From positions 1,426,001 to 1,490,000 of the forward strand of contig NZ_JBDFLX010000001.1 of assembly GCF_047237965.1 (NCBI RefSeq): a DNA stretch of 64,000 nt, in the 5' to 3' direction. The translations under genes and the position numbers were made by a program. Shown here piece after piece: positions 20,824 through 30,213 of this stretch; position 1 is the stretch's first letter, and the number at the start of each line of letters is the position of its first letter. Origin of the DNA: Noviherbaspirillum_A sp047237965 (GTDB taxonomy: Bacteria > Pseudomonadota > Gammaproteobacteria > Burkholderiales > Burkholderiaceae_D). Below the pieces are notes generated by a model. It saw only the letters and a list, made by a program, of their open reading frames with translations, did no database searches and was not told the DNA's origin.

Positions 20824-21540
20824 TTAAACATGCACCAGGGTGCCCTCGTCGTCACCCATCACGATGCGGCTCAGCGCACCGGGCTTGACGATGGAAAACA
20901 CCCGGATCGGAAGCTTCTGGTCGCGGCACAGCGCAAAGGCGGTGGCGTCCATCACCTGCAGGTGCTTGGAAATGGCCTCGTCGAAGCTGATGCTCGCATA
21001 ACGCGTGGCGGAAGCATCCTTGTTCGGGTCGGCGCTGTAGACGCCGTCAACCTTGGTTGCCTTCAGGACAACCTCGGCGCCGATTTCCGAGCCGCGCAGC
21101 GCGGCGGCGGTATCTGTGGTGAAGAACGGGTTGCCGGTGCCGGCGGCGAAGATCACCACCTTGCCCTCTTCCAGATACTGCAGCGCCTTGGGCCGCACGT
21201 AGGGCTCCACGACCTGCTCGATGCTGATGGCCGACATCACGCGCGCGGTCATGCCGAACTGCCGCATCGCGTCTGCCAGGGCCAGGGAATTCATCACGGT
21301 GGCCAGCATGCCCATGTAATCGGCGGTGGCGCGGTCCATGCCCTGCGCGCCGGGTGCGACGCCGCGGAAGATATTGCCGCCGCCAATCACGATGGCAAGC
21401 TCGACACCCATTTTGACGACTTCGGAAACATCGGCCACCATGCGCTCGATCGTGGCGCGGTTGATGCCGTAGGAGTCGTCACCCATCAGGGCTTCACCGG
21501 AAAGCTTGAGGAGAACGCGCTTGTACGCTGGTTGGGTCAT
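20824..21540 (-). CDS. pyrH: Uridylate kinase
   Basis: PyrH phosphorylates UMP to UDP. The 238-residue amino-acid-kinase-fold protein opens with RVLLKLSGEALMGDDSYGI, has VIGGGNIFRG and the C-terminal CRDQKLPIRVFSI. The start follows AAGGAG at good spacing. It is downstream of tsf and separated from it by a terminator-like hairpin, so it probably also has its own promoter in the 165-base gap. Confidence 0.97.
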   Translation of the reverse strand: MTQPAYKRVLLKLSGEALMGDDSYGINRATIERMVADVSEVVKMGVELAIVIGGGNIFRGVAPGAQGMDRATADYMGMLATVMNSLALADAMRQFGMTARVMSAISIEQVVEPYVRPKALQYLEEGKVVIFAAGTGNPFFTTDTAAALRGSEIGAEVVLKATKVDGVYSADPNKDASATRYASISFDEAISKHLQVMDATAFALCRDQKLPIRVFSIVKPGALSRIVMGDDEGTLVHV

Positions 21541-21674
21541 GAAATGGCTCCTTATGGTGATCCGGTTTTGCTTGAATGCAATATACCGCCCGGATAGCTG
21601 CTTGATGGTGCGACATTTTACAGCGATGAAGCAAGAGCCCGGGCGCGGTGCGGCGACATGGGCGCCGCACCTTG

Positions 21675-21697
21675 AAAAAAACGGGCCTTTCGGCCCG
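21675..21697 (-). terminator. Rho-independent terminator after tsf
   Basis: On the minus strand CGGGCC-GAAA-GGCCCG forms a perfect 6-pair stem with a GNRA-type tetraloop (plus 21682-21697), followed directly by seven T (21675-21681). It starts 9 bases beyond the tsf stop codon and should end most rpsB-tsf transcripts before pyrH. Confidence 0.85.
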
Positions 21698-21705
21698 CTT
21701 GCTGA

Positions 21706-22587
21706 TTACGCCTGCTTGGCGGCTGCCACCTGGGCAGCCACTTCGGCCGCGAAGTCATCCTGCTTCTTCTCGATGCCTTCACCAACGATGAACATCACGA
21801 ACGATTTGATCGTGGTGTTATTGGCCTTGAGCATCTGCTCGACGGTCTGCTTGTCGTTCTTCACGAACGGCTGGGCCAGCAGCGACACTTCCTTCAGGAA
21901 CTTCTGCACCGAACCTTCGACCATCTTGGCGGCGATATCGGCCGGCTTGCCGGACTCGGCAGCCTTCAGGGAGGCAACCGAACGCTCGCGCTCGATCAGT
22001 TCGGCCGGCACCTGGTCGGACGACAACGACACCGGCTTCATTGCGGCGATGTGCATGGCCACGTCCTTGGCGACCTGCTCGTCGGCGCCGTCATATTCGA
22101 CCATCACGCCGATGCGGGTGCCGTGCAGGTAGGACACCAGCTTGGAGCCGCTGTCGAAACGCTTGAAGCGGCGGAACGACATGTTCTCGCCGATGCGGCC
22201 CACCAGCTCGGTGCGCTGCTCTTCCAGGGTTTTGCCGTCCAGCTGCAGCGCGCCCATCGCGGCGACGTCGGCCGGATTGCCTTCCGCCACCAGGCGGGCA
22301 GCTTCGGAAGCCATTTTCAGGAAGTCGTCGTTCTTGGTCACGAAGTCGGTTTCGCAGTTGACTTCCACCAGCGCGCCAACGGTGCCCTGGATATAAGCGG
22401 CAACCACGCCTTCGGCGGTGATGCGGGAAGCGGCCTTGGAAGCCTTGCTGCCCAGCTTGACGCGCAGGATCTCTTCCGCCTTGACCGGATCGCCGCCGGC
22501 TTCGGTCAGGGCCTTCTTGCATTCCATCATCGGTGCATCGGTCTTGGCGCGCAGTTCGCCTACCATTGCTGCTGTAATTGTGGCCAT
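21706..22587 (-). CDS. tsf: Elongation factor Ts
   Basis: EF-Ts exchanges GDP for GTP on EF-Tu. The 293-residue protein has the canonical N-terminal UBA-like module ITAAMVGELRAKTDAPMMEC followed by KKALTEAGGD, the core nucleotide-exchange residues in VNCETDFVTKNDDF, and the coiled-coil arm. The start is preceded by AAGGAG. It follows rpsB as usual. Confidence 0.98.
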   Translation of the reverse strand: MATITAAMVGELRAKTDAPMMECKKALTEAGGDPVKAEEILRVKLGSKASKAASRITAEGVVAAYIQGTVGALVEVNCETDFVTKNDDFLKMASEAARLVAEGNPADVAAMGALQLDGKTLEEQRTELVGRIGENMSFRRFKRFDSGSKLVSYLHGTRIGVMVEYDGADEQVAKDVAMHIAAMKPVSLSSDQVPAELIERERSVASLKAAESGKPADIAAKMVEGSVQKFLKEVSLLAQPFVKNDKQTVEQMLKANNTTIKSFVMFIVGEGIEKKQDDFAAEVAAQVAAAKQA

Positions 22588-22653
22588 CGTATTCTCCTTG
22601 CTGATCGGCTGCCGCTCGGGCCTGCCGGATCGAAATTGTGGGGATTCAGCTCG

Positions 22654-22685
22654 AAAAAAAGGGGCGAACGGATGTTGCCCCTTTT
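22654..22685 (-). terminator. Attenuator/terminator hairpin between rpsB and tsf
   Basis: In the minus-strand transcript AAAAGGGGC (plus 22685-22677) pairs with GCCCCTTTT (plus 22665-22657) across an 11-base loop, a 9-pair stem whose 3' end runs into seven T residues. A second perfect hairpin without a T tract, CCCGCGG-N6-CCGCGGG (22693-22712), lies between this one and the rpsB stop. Partial termination here would lower tsf relative to rpsB, as is known for this operon in E. coli. Confidence 0.7.
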
Positions 22686-22722
22686 CTATTCACCCGCGGA
22701 CGCTGCCGCGGGCAGAGGCGTA

Positions 22723-23475
22723 TTATGCCTGCTCGTTGACTTCGACGAATTCGTCGCCGGCATCGCTCTTGATGGACTCGACCAGCTCGCTGGCGGCGCT
22801 GTCGCGGCCTTCGAGGATCGCGTCGGCAACGCCGCGTGCGTACAGTGCGATGGCTTTCGAGGAGTCGTCGTTGCCTGGGATGACGTAAGCCACGCCGTCC
22901 GGGGAGTGGTTGGTATCAACCACGCCGATGACCGGGATGCCCAGCTTGGCGGCTTCGGTGACGGCGCCCTTGTGGTAGCCGACGTCGATGACGAAGATGG
23001 CGTCAGGAATGCCGTTCATGTCCTTGATGCCGCCGATGGACTTCTGCAGCTTTTCCATTTCGCGGCTGAACATCAGCCCTTCCTTCTTCGACAGCTTCTC
23101 GACCGAACCGTCTTCGATGGCCTGCTCCATTTCCTTCAGGCGCTTGATCGAGGTCTTGATGGTCTTGAAGTTGGTCAGCATGCCGCCCAGCCAGCGCTGG
23201 TCAACGTAAGGCACGCCTGCGCGCTGGGCTTCCTGGGCAACCAGGTCGCGCGACTGGCGCTTGGTGCCAACCATCAGAATGGTGCCGCGGTTGGCCGACA
23301 ACTGGCGAATGTACTTCATCGCCTCGTTGTACTTGGACAGCGTCACTTCCAGGTTGACGATATGAATCTTGTTGCGATGACCGAAAATGAACGGGGCCAT
23401 CTTGGGGTTCCAGAAGCGGGTTTGGTGACCGAAATGGACACCGGCTTCCAGCATTTCACGCATGGTGACAGACAT
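22723..23475 (-). CDS. rpsB: 30S ribosomal protein S2
   Basis: S2 is the 250-residue small-subunit protein that helps recruit S1. It begins with the conserved TMREMLEAGVHFGHQTRFWN and has LGGMLTNFKTI and GIPVIGVVDTNHSPD. ATG 23475 is set by GGAG 7 bases upstream and by the conserved start; upstream in-frame codons belong to the leader. Its ~160-base untranslated leader is the place where S2 commonly regulates its own synthesis. Confidence 0.98.
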   Translation of the reverse strand: MSVTMREMLEAGVHFGHQTRFWNPKMAPFIFGHRNKIHIVNLEVTLSKYNEAMKYIRQLSANRGTILMVGTKRQSRDLVAQEAQRAGVPYVDQRWLGGMLTNFKTIKTSIKRLKEMEQAIEDGSVEKLSKKEGLMFSREMEKLQKSIGGIKDMNGIPDAIFVIDVGYHKGAVTEAAKLGIPVIGVVDTNHSPDGVAYVIPGNDDSSKAIALYARGVADAILEGRDSAASELVESIKSDAGDEFVEVNEQA

Positions 23476-23642
23476 GTTTGCTCCAGGGTTGGGTCTGGAA
23501 TCCGGCCAGTGACCCATATAGGGCACCCTTGTGGACCGGATTCGCGATTTAAAAAGAATTGTCGATTGATGACTGGCCCGACGCTGCGCCGGCAATTGCC
23601 GGCTCGGCTTGACTTCAGGCAAGACAATCAAAGGAACCCGAG

Positions 23643-23672
23643 ATTCTACCCCAAATTGCCCTGCCCTTTCAA
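23643..23672 (-). promoter_or_regulatory. Sigma-70-type promoter of the rpsB operon
   Basis: On the minus strand TTGAAA (plus 23672-23667) is followed after 18 bases by TAGAAT (plus 23648-23643), five of six matches to the -10 consensus. Transcription would begin near 23636 and give a leader of about 160 bases before the rpsB ATG at 23475. No other gene on this strand could use it. Confidence 0.65.
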
Positions 23673-23713
23673 GTCTGCTTTCGCCCTCCCGGGCGAACGC
23701 CGGGCCGGTGGTC

Positions 23714-23719
23714 TATAAT
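23714..23719 (+). promoter_or_regulatory. -10 element for map
   Basis: A perfect TATAAT lies about 57 bases before the map start codon on the plus strand, in the region shared with the divergent rpsB promoter. The matching -35 position (23691-23696, GGGCGA) is poor, so an activator or an extended contact may be needed. Confidence 0.45.
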
Positions 23720-23775
23720 TGCCGATTCCAGCGCTTCTGCCGCACTGCGGCAATTCCTTCCGGACTTTCCCGACT

Positions 23776-24603
23776 ATGCCTATCACCATCAAGACTGAAG
23801 AGGACATTCGCGGCATGCGCGTGGCCGGCCGGCTGGCCGCCGAAGTTCTCGACTACATCACGCCCTTCGTCAAGCCGGGCGTGACCACTGCCGAACTGGA
23901 CCGCCTCTGCCATGAATACATGACCAATGTGCAGGGCAGCATTCCGGCGCCGCTCAACTACTGCCCGCCGGGCTACACGCCTTATCCGAAAGCGATCTGC
24001 ACCTCGGTCAACGACGTGATCTGCCACGGCATTCCCGGCGACAAGGTGCTGAAGAATGGCGACGCGGTCAATATCGACGTCACCATCATCAAGGATGGCT
24101 ACCACGGCGACACCAGCCGGATGTTCTACGCCGGCCAGCCGTCTATCCTGGCCAAGCGCCTGGGCGACATCACCTACGAATGCATGTGGCTGGGCATCTC
24201 GAAGATCAAGCCGGGCGCGCACCTCGGCGACATCGGCTACGTCATTCAGCAGCATGCGGAAAAGGCCGGCTACAGCGTGGTGCGGGAGTTCTGCGGCCAC
24301 GGCATCGGCAAGATATTCCATGAAGAGCCGCAGGTGCTGCACTATGGCCGTCCCGGCACGCTGGAAAAGCTGGAAGCCGGGATGATCTTTACCGTCGAGC
24401 CGATGATCAATGCCGGCCGCCGCGATATCCGCGAGATGGGCGACGGCTGGACCATCAAGACCAAGGACCGCAGCCTGTCGGCGCAATGGGAGCACACGGT
24501 GCTGGTGACCGAGACCGGCTACGAAGTGCTTACCGTGTCGCCGGGCATGCCGGCGCCGCCGGCCTTCATCATCAAAAACGCCAGCCAGGCGGAAACGGCC
24601 TGA
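23776..24603 (+). CDS. map: Type I methionine aminopeptidase
   Basis: Map removes the initiator methionine from nascent proteins. The 275-residue pita-bread-fold enzyme shows the five metal ligands: Asp in NIDVTIIKDGYHGDTS (two), His in CGHGIGKIFHEEP, Glu in FTVEPMI and Glu in QWEHTVLV. ATG 23776 gives the family start MPITIKTEEDI. No strong ribosome site is visible. It is divergent from rpsB, a conserved neighbourhood, and glnD begins 3 bases after its stop. Confidence 0.97.
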   Translation: MPITIKTEEDIRGMRVAGRLAAEVLDYITPFVKPGVTTAELDRLCHEYMTNVQGSIPAPLNYCPPGYTPYPKAICTSVNDVICHGIPGDKVLKNGDAVNIDVTIIKDGYHGDTSRMFYAGQPSILAKRLGDITYECMWLGISKIKPGAHLGDIGYVIQQHAEKAGYSVVREFCGHGIGKIFHEEPQVLHYGRPGTLEKLEAGMIFTVEPMINAGRRDIREMGDGWTIKTKDRSLSAQWEHTVLVTETGYEVLTVSPGMPAPPAFIIKNASQAETA

Positions 24604-24606
24604 TCG

Positions 24607-27159
24607 ATGAACACGCTGGTGCTGCCCCTGAAGGAGGAGCTCAAGTCCGGGCGCCAGAATGAGATCGTCTCGTACGAAGCCCACGGCAAGCCGGAACGGC
24701 TGACCACGGCGCTGCGGCAGCTGGTGGACCGGGTGCTAACCCAGGCATGGCGCGCCTGCGGCATGCCCGAGAAAAGCGCGCTGGTGGCCGTGGGCGGCTA
24801 CGGCCGGGGCGAACTGTTCCCCTATTCCGACGTCGACGTGCTGATCCTGCTGGCCGCACCGCCCGATGCCCAGGAGCAGGCGCAGCTGGAGGAAATGGTG
24901 CAGTTGCTGTGGGACCTGGGCCTGGAAATCGGGCACAGCATCCGCACGGTGGAGGAATGCCTGAGCGAATCCGCTGCCGACATCACGGTGCAGACCAGCC
25001 TGCTGGAAGCGCGTCTCGTCACCGGCAACCGCGCGCTGTTCGGCGAGCTGGTGGCGCAATGCCGGCAGGCGATGGATGCACAGGCCTTCTTCGAGGCCAA
25101 GATCCTGGAACTGCACCAGCGCCATGCGAAGTACGAGGACACGCCCTACAGCCTGGAGCCGAACTGCAAGGAAAGTCCAGGCGGCCTGCGCGACCTGCAG
25201 GTCATCCTGTGGGTGGCCAAGGCGGCCGGGCTGGGCGACTCGTGGCGCAAGCTGGCCGAACGCGGCCTGATCACGCCTACCGAGGCGCGCCAGCTGACGC
25301 AGAAGGAACGCGCCTTCAAGGACATCCGCATCCGCCTGCATATCCATGCCAGGCGGCGCGAGGACAGGCTGGTGTTCGACGTGCAGACGCCGATCGCGCA
25401 GTCGCTTGGCTTCCAGAACACCGAGACGCGGCGCGCCAGCGAATACCTGATGCAGCGCTATTACTGGGCGGCCAAGGCGGTCACCCAGCTCAATACCATC
25501 CTGCTGCAGAACATCGAGGCGCAGCTGTTCCCGCAGTCGACCTGTCCGCTGGCGATCAACCCGCGCTTCAATGAAGTCAATGGCCTGATCGACATCGCCC
25601 GCGACGACCTGTTTTCCGAGACGCCCTCGGCGATGCTGGAAATTTTCCTGCTGATGGAACAGCGACCGTCGCTGCGCGGCATGACGGCGCGCACGCTGCG
25701 CGCCCTGTGGCATGAGCGCTTCGGCATCGACCGCGATTTCCGGCGCGACCCGGCCAACCGCGCGCTGTTCCTGGAGATCCTGAAGGCGCCGGAAGGCATC
25801 ACTCATGCGCTGCGACGCATGAACCAGCTGAGCATACTCGGCCGCTATCTGCCCAACTTCCGGCGCATCGTCGGCCAGATGCAGCACGACCTGTTCCACG
25901 TCTACACCGTGGACCAGCACATCCTGATGGTGGCGCGCAACCTGCGCCGCTTCACGATGTCCGAACATGCGCATGAATACCCGTTCTGCAGCCAGCTGAT
26001 GGCCAACTTCGCCCAGCCCTGGCTGCTCTACATCACCGCCCTGTTCCACGATATCGCCAAGGGACGCGGCGGCGACCATTCCAGGCTGGGCATGGTCGAT
26101 GCGCGCCGCTTCTGCCGCGACCATGCGCTGTCGGACGCCGACACCGAGCTGGTGGTGTTCCTGGTCGAGCATCATCTGTCGATGTCGCAGGTGGCGCAGA
26201 AGCAGGACCTGTCGGACCCGGACGTGATCCGCGATTTCGCCGCGCTGGTGAAGGACGAACGCCACCTGACGGCGCTGTACCTGCTGACCGTGGCCGACAT
26301 CCGCGGCACCAGCCCCAAGGTCTGGAACGCCTGGAAGGGCAAGCTGCTGGAAGACCTGTACCGGATGACGCTGCGGGTGCTGGGCGGCGAGGCGCCGTCG
26401 GCCGACCGCGAACTGAAGAACCGGCAGGAAGAGGCATTGAAGACGCTGCGCCTGTACGGCCTGCCGGCGCAGGCCCACGACGCGCTGTGGAACCAGCTCG
26501 ACGTCGCCTACTTCCTGCGCCACGACGCCTCCGACATCGCCTGGCAGACGCGCATGCTGTACAACCGCATCAACAGCAGCGTGCCGGTGGTGAAAAGCCG
26601 GCTCGCGCCGATCGGCGAAGGCCTGCAGGTGACGGTGTATGTGAAGGACCAGCCCGATCTCTTCGTGCGCATCTGCAGCTATTTCGAGCGCAAAAACTTC
26701 AGCATCCTGGATGCGAAGATCCATACCACCCGCAACGGCTATGCGCTCGACACCTTTCTCGTGACCGAACCTGCGTTCGCCAACAACTACCGCGACATCA
26801 TCAACCTGATCGAGCACGAGCTGGGCCAGTCCCTGTCGAGCAGCCAGCCCCTGCCGCCGCCGCGCAAGGGACGGCTGTCGCGGCTGTCGCGCACCTTTCC
26901 GTTTACGCCGACGGTCGATCTGCGGCCGGACGAGCGCGGCCAGTATTACCTGCTGTCGGTCTCGGCCAGCGACCGCAACGGCCTGCTCTACGCCATCGCC
27001 AACGTGCTGGCCAAGTACCGTGTCAATCTGCATACCGCCAAGATCATGACGCTGGGCGAGCGGGTGGAAGACGTGTTCCTGGTCGATGGCCCGGTGCTGC
27101 AGCATGCGCGCAGCCAGATCCAGCTGGAGCGCGAACTGCTGGACGCGCTGCATACCTGA
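24607..27159 (+). CDS. glnD: PII uridylyltransferase/uridylyl-removing enzyme
   Basis: GlnD senses glutamine and adds or removes UMP on PII proteins (GlnB/GlnK), controlling nitrogen assimilation. The 850-residue order is standard: a nucleotidyltransferase domain with GGYGRGELFPYSDVDVLI at residues 63-80, a helical linker, an HD phosphohydrolase domain (DQHILMVARNL, then LFHDIAKGRGGDH) and two C-terminal ACT domains (VTVYVKDQPDLFVRI and LSVSASDRNGLLYAIA). It follows map by 3 bases and is probably co-transcribed with it. Confidence 0.97.
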   Translation: MNTLVLPLKEELKSGRQNEIVSYEAHGKPERLTTALRQLVDRVLTQAWRACGMPEKSALVAVGGYGRGELFPYSDVDVLILLAAPPDAQEQAQLEEMVQLLWDLGLEIGHSIRTVEECLSESAADITVQTSLLEARLVTGNRALFGELVAQCRQAMDAQAFFEAKILELHQRHAKYEDTPYSLEPNCKESPGGLRDLQVILWVAKAAGLGDSWRKLAERGLITPTEARQLTQKERAFKDIRIRLHIHARRREDRLVFDVQTPIAQSLGFQNTETRRASEYLMQRYYWAAKAVTQLNTILLQNIEAQLFPQSTCPLAINPRFNEVNGLIDIARDDLFSETPSAMLEIFLLMEQRPSLRGMTARTLRALWHERFGIDRDFRRDPANRALFLEILKAPEGITHALRRMNQLSILGRYLPNFRRIVGQMQHDLFHVYTVDQHILMVARNLRRFTMSEHAHEYPFCSQLMANFAQPWLLYITALFHDIAKGRGGDHSRLGMVDARRFCRDHALSDADTELVVFLVEHHLSMSQVAQKQDLSDPDVIRDFAALVKDERHLTALYLLTVADIRGTSPKVWNAWKGKLLEDLYRMTLRVLGGEAPSADRELKNRQEEALKTLRLYGLPAQAHDALWNQLDVAYFLRHDASDIAWQTRMLYNRINSSVPVVKSRLAPIGEGLQVTVYVKDQPDLFVRICSYFERKNFSILDAKIHTTRNGYALDTFLVTEPAFANNYRDIINLIEHELGQSLSSSQPLPPPRKGRLSRLSRTFPFTPTVDLRPDERGQYYLLSVSASDRNGLLYAIANVLAKYRVNLHTAKIMTLGERVEDVFLVDGPVLQHARSQIQLERELLDALHT

Positions 27160-27192
27160 TTCCGATTTCCTTAACGATTGCTTCTGATTCAC

Positions 27193-27939
27193 ATGACTGA
27201 ACCGCTACGCCTGTCCAAACGCATGTCCGAACTGGGCCTGTGCTCCCGCCGCGAGGCCGACGAATGGATTGCCCGCGGCTGGGTGCGGGTGGATGGCGTG
27301 GTCGTCTCCGAACTCGGCAGCAAGGTGCTGCCGCACCAGAAGGTGACGGTGGAGCGCCAGGCCGCCGCCGAGCAGTCCAAGCGGGTGACGGTGCTGGTGC
27401 ACAAGCCGGTCGGCTATGTCAGCGGCCAGGCCGAAGACGGCTACCGGCCGGCGCTGGTGCTAGTGACGCCGGAAAACCGCTGGGAGGAAGACCGCGCACC
27501 GCTGCGCTTTCATCCGACCCAGCTGCGCAGCCTGGTGCCAGCCGGACGGCTCGACATCGACTCGACGGGTCTGCTGGTGCTGACGCAGGACGGGCGCGTG
27601 GCCAAGCAGCTCATCGGCGAAGACAGCGCGGTGGAAAAGGAATACCTGGTGCGGGTGGAGTACACCCGGCCGGGGCGCCTGCCCGACAGCGACCTGAAAC
27701 GCCTGAATTACGGCCTGACGCTGGACGGCAAGAAACTCAAGCCGGCGCAGGTGCGCTGGCAGAATGAAGACCAGCTGCGCTTCGTGCTGCGCGAAGGCAA
27801 GAAGCGCCAGATCCGCCGCATGTGCGACATGGTCGGCCTGAAGGTGCTGGGCCTGAAGCGGGTACGGATAGGCGGCGTTACGCTGGGCGACCTGCCGCCG
27901 GGCCAGTGGCGCTATCTGGGCGCCGACGAGCGTTTCTGA
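27193..27939 (+). CDS. rluF: RluF-like 23S rRNA pseudouridine synthase
   Basis: The 248-residue protein has an N-terminal S4 RNA-binding domain (RLSKRMSELGLCSRREADEWI) and the RsuA/RluB/E/F catalytic domain, with the nucleophilic Asp in AGRLDIDSTGLLVL and a C-terminal GKKRQIRRMCDMVGLKVL. The sequence around EKEYLVRV and the short C-terminus fit RluF (23S U2604) better than RluB, but the exact target is inferred. It follows glnD by 33 bases. Confidence 0.85.
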   Translation: MTEPLRLSKRMSELGLCSRREADEWIARGWVRVDGVVVSELGSKVLPHQKVTVERQAAAEQSKRVTVLVHKPVGYVSGQAEDGYRPALVLVTPENRWEEDRAPLRFHPTQLRSLVPAGRLDIDSTGLLVLTQDGRVAKQLIGEDSAVEKEYLVRVEYTRPGRLPDSDLKRLNYGLTLDGKKLKPAQVRWQNEDQLRFVLREGKKRQIRRMCDMVGLKVLGLKRVRIGGVTLGDLPPGQWRYLGADERF

Positions 27940-27980
27940 CGGCCGGTTGCCGACCTGTCAGAGGCGAATCCTCGCCCTGT

Positions 27981-28622
27981 TCATCCGAGCAGCTGCGCGA
28001 GGGAGAAGGCGGAACGGTCGCGGGATGACTGCGCGGCCCGGCGCTTCTTCACCTGCGCAATTTCGCGCTGGATCACTGCCAGCGCGTCCTGGTTGAGCAC
28101 GATCTCGAAGTGATTGCAGGCGATATCCACCAACTGGATATCGTCGCGGTGGCGCATCGAGTCCTGGGTCACCACGCCGTCATTGGCCGCCAGCATGAAC
28201 GGCGAGGCGCCGGCGGTGCTGACCAGGTTGGTCCAGGGCACATTGAGCGCAATCTGCTTGCCCTCGAGAATTGGCGCGCTGCGCGGGCGGATATCCTTGA
28301 GCACCTGGCTGAAAGGGAGCAGGCAGGCAACCATCTCCGCCGCCTCGCTGCCGCCGTAAGGTGTGCTCATCGTCACGCCGCCCAGTACCTGCTCGCCCAG
28401 TTCCGCCGCCAGGTGCAGCGCATGGATGCCGCCCAGGGAGTGCGCGATGAAGAACAGGTCTGGCATGTCCGCCAGGCGTTCCAGCATCCTGGCGTGATTG
28501 CTGTAGAAGCCGTGGGCGCTGTCGTATTCGAGCAGGATGTCGTTATGGCCGGAAAGCTTGCTGCGGATAAAGTTAAAGCTGTCGGCGGTGGCGTGGTTGC
28601 CGTGTATGTACACAAGATTCAT
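27981..28622 (-). CDS. Alpha/beta-fold hydrolase
   Basis: A 213-residue serine hydrolase of unknown substrate. It begins with NLVYIHGNHATADSFNF, which holds the HG oxyanion-hole motif, has the nucleophile elbow AHSLGG near residue 76, a likely acid in NDGVVTQDS and a likely catalytic His in CNHFEIV. There is no signal peptide, so it should be cytoplasmic. ATG 28622 follows AAGGA; longer in-frame starts lack a site. It is convergent with rluF. It resembles lipase/esterase-like family members. Confidence 0.8.
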   Translation of the reverse strand: MNLVYIHGNHATADSFNFIRSKLSGHNDILLEYDSAHGFYSNHARMLERLADMPDLFFIAHSLGGIHALHLAAELGEQVLGGVTMSTPYGGSEAAEMVACLLPFSQVLKDIRPRSAPILEGKQIALNVPWTNLVSTAGASPFMLAANDGVVTQDSMRHRDDIQLVDIACNHFEIVLNQDALAVIQREIAQVKKRRAAQSSRDRSAFSLAQLLG

Positions 28623-28804
28623 CGGTGTCCTTATCGGCGGCGCCCAGGCGCAAGGTTGCGCAGAGGCGGGTTGATCACCATAAGGCGACAGTCTATGCTG
28701 CATCGCAGCATGCTGCCAATGCCGATTTGGAATGTCTGGTATCGCCGACACGTAATCCATCAAGAAAGCGGCAAAAAAGACTATTTTGCCGGGACGGATG
28801 TTTG

Positions 28805-29341
28805 TCAGTCGTCGTCAGCGTCGCTCAGGCCGGGAAACAGGACGTCCGTATAGCCAAAGCGGGTGAAGTCACGCACCCGCATCGGGTACAGGATGCCGGC
28901 GAGGTGGTCGCATTCATGCTGGACCACCCGGGCATGGAAGCCGTCGACTTCGCGCCGGATCGGCGCGCCGTGCTGGTCAACCCCCTCGTAACGCAGCTGC
29001 GTCCAGCGCGGCACCACGCCGCGCAGGCCAGGCACCGACAGGCAACCTTCCCAATCCTCATTGGTTTCCTGCGACAGCGGCGTCAGCACCGGGTTGATCA
29101 GCACGGTTTCAGGCACCGGCGCGGCATCCGGATAGCGCAGGTTCTGCTTGAAGCCGAAAATCACCAGCTGCAGATTGACGCCGATCTGCGGCGCGGCCAG
29201 GCCGGCGCCGTTGGCGGCGTACATCGTGTCGAACATGTCGGCGATCAGCTCCCGCATCGCCGGCGTATCGAACTCGGTGACCCGCTCGGCCTGACGCAGC
29301 AGCCGCGGATCTCCCATTTTCAATATTTCACGGACCGTCAT
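28805..29341 (-). CDS. def: Peptide deformylase
   Basis: Def removes the formyl group from new proteins using a metal ion. The 178-residue protein has all three motifs: GAGLAAPQIG, EGCLSVPG (metal Cys) and HECDHLAG (two metal His and catalytic Glu). ATG 29341 overlaps the galU stop (ATGA). An earlier methionine in the same frame is not used because the family start (TVREILKMGDPRLL) follows here. A second def with fmt is common elsewhere in Burkholderiales. Confidence 0.95.
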   Translation of the reverse strand: MTVREILKMGDPRLLRQAERVTEFDTPAMRELIADMFDTMYAANGAGLAAPQIGVNLQLVIFGFKQNLRYPDAAPVPETVLINPVLTPLSQETNEDWEGCLSVPGLRGVVPRWTQLRYEGVDQHGAPIRREVDGFHARVVQHECDHLAGILYPMRVRDFTRFGYTDVLFPGLSDADDD

Positions 29342-30213
29342 TGTCTGCTCTGCAGGTATTCGGCCAGGGCCGGGCCGGTTTCGGGATGACGCAGTCCCAT
29401 TTCCACGGTGGCCTTCAGATAGCCCAGCTTGGAGCCGCAATCGAAGCGCTGGCCGCGGTAGCGATAGGCCAGCACCGATTCGCGCTGCATCAGCGCGGCG
29501 ATGCCGTCGGTCAACTGGATTTCGCCGCCAGCGCCCTTGCCCAGGTTTTCGATGCACTCGAAGATCCGGTTGGAGAGCACGTAACGGCCCACCACCGCCA
29601 GCGTCGACGGCGCGCTGTCGGGGTCGGGCTTCTCGACGATGGCATTGACGCGCTCCAGCCCCGGCTGGTATTCGGTGGCGCTGACAATGCCGTACTGCCG
29701 GGTATCGGCGCGCGGTACGTCCTGCACCGCCAGCACGCTCAGCCCTTCCCGCTCATAGACTTCCGTCATTTGCGCCATCACCGACTTTTCGCCCTCGGGC
29801 ACATCCATGAAGTCGTCGGCCAGCAGCACGGCAAACGGCTCGGTGCCGACCACCGGCTTGGCGCACAGCACCGCATGCCCCAGGCCCAATGGCTGGGACT
29901 GGCGGATGAAGATGCAGTTCACATGCTTGGGAATCACATTGCGCACCAGGTCCAGCAGCTGCTTCTTGCCTGCCGCTTCCAGCTCGGTTTCCAGCTCGTA
30001 AGCCTTGTCGAAATGGTCTTCAATGGCGCGCTTGTTGCGGCCGGTGATGAATACCATTTCAGTGATGCCGGCGGCGACCGCTTCTTCCACTGCGTACTGG
30101 ATCAGCGGCTTGTCGACGATGGGCAGCATTTCCTTGGGCTGCGCCTTGGTGGCGGGAAGGAAACGGCTGCCGAGTCCGGCAACGGGAAAGACAGCCTTGG
30201 TGATTTTTCTCAT
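29338..30213 (-). CDS. galU: UTP-glucose-1-phosphate uridylyltransferase
   Basis: GalU makes UDP-glucose for polysaccharide, LPS core and galactose metabolism. The 291-residue protein opens with KAVFPVAGLGSRFLPATKA and has KEMLPIVDKPLIQYAVEEA and the PRADTRQYGIV region. It overlaps ligA upstream and def downstream by 4 bases each. Confidence 0.97.
   Translation of the reverse strand: MRKITKAVFPVAGLGSRFLPATKAQPKEMLPIVDKPLIQYAVEEAVAAGITEMVFITGRNKRAIEDHFDKAYELETELEAAGKKQLLDLVRNVIPKHVNCIFIRQSQPLGLGHAVLCAKPVVGTEPFAVLLADDFMDVPEGEKSVMAQMTEVYEREGLSVLAVQDVPRADTRQYGIVSATEYQPGLERVNAIVEKPDPDSAPSTLAVVGRYVLSNRIFECIENLGKGAGGEIQLTDGIAALMQRESVLAYRYRGQRFDCGSKLGYLKATVEMGLRHPETGPALAEYLQSRQ

Noticed and set aside
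24736..27192. Long minus-strand frame opposite glnD
   Set aside because: Shadow of glnD; the composition is not protein-like.
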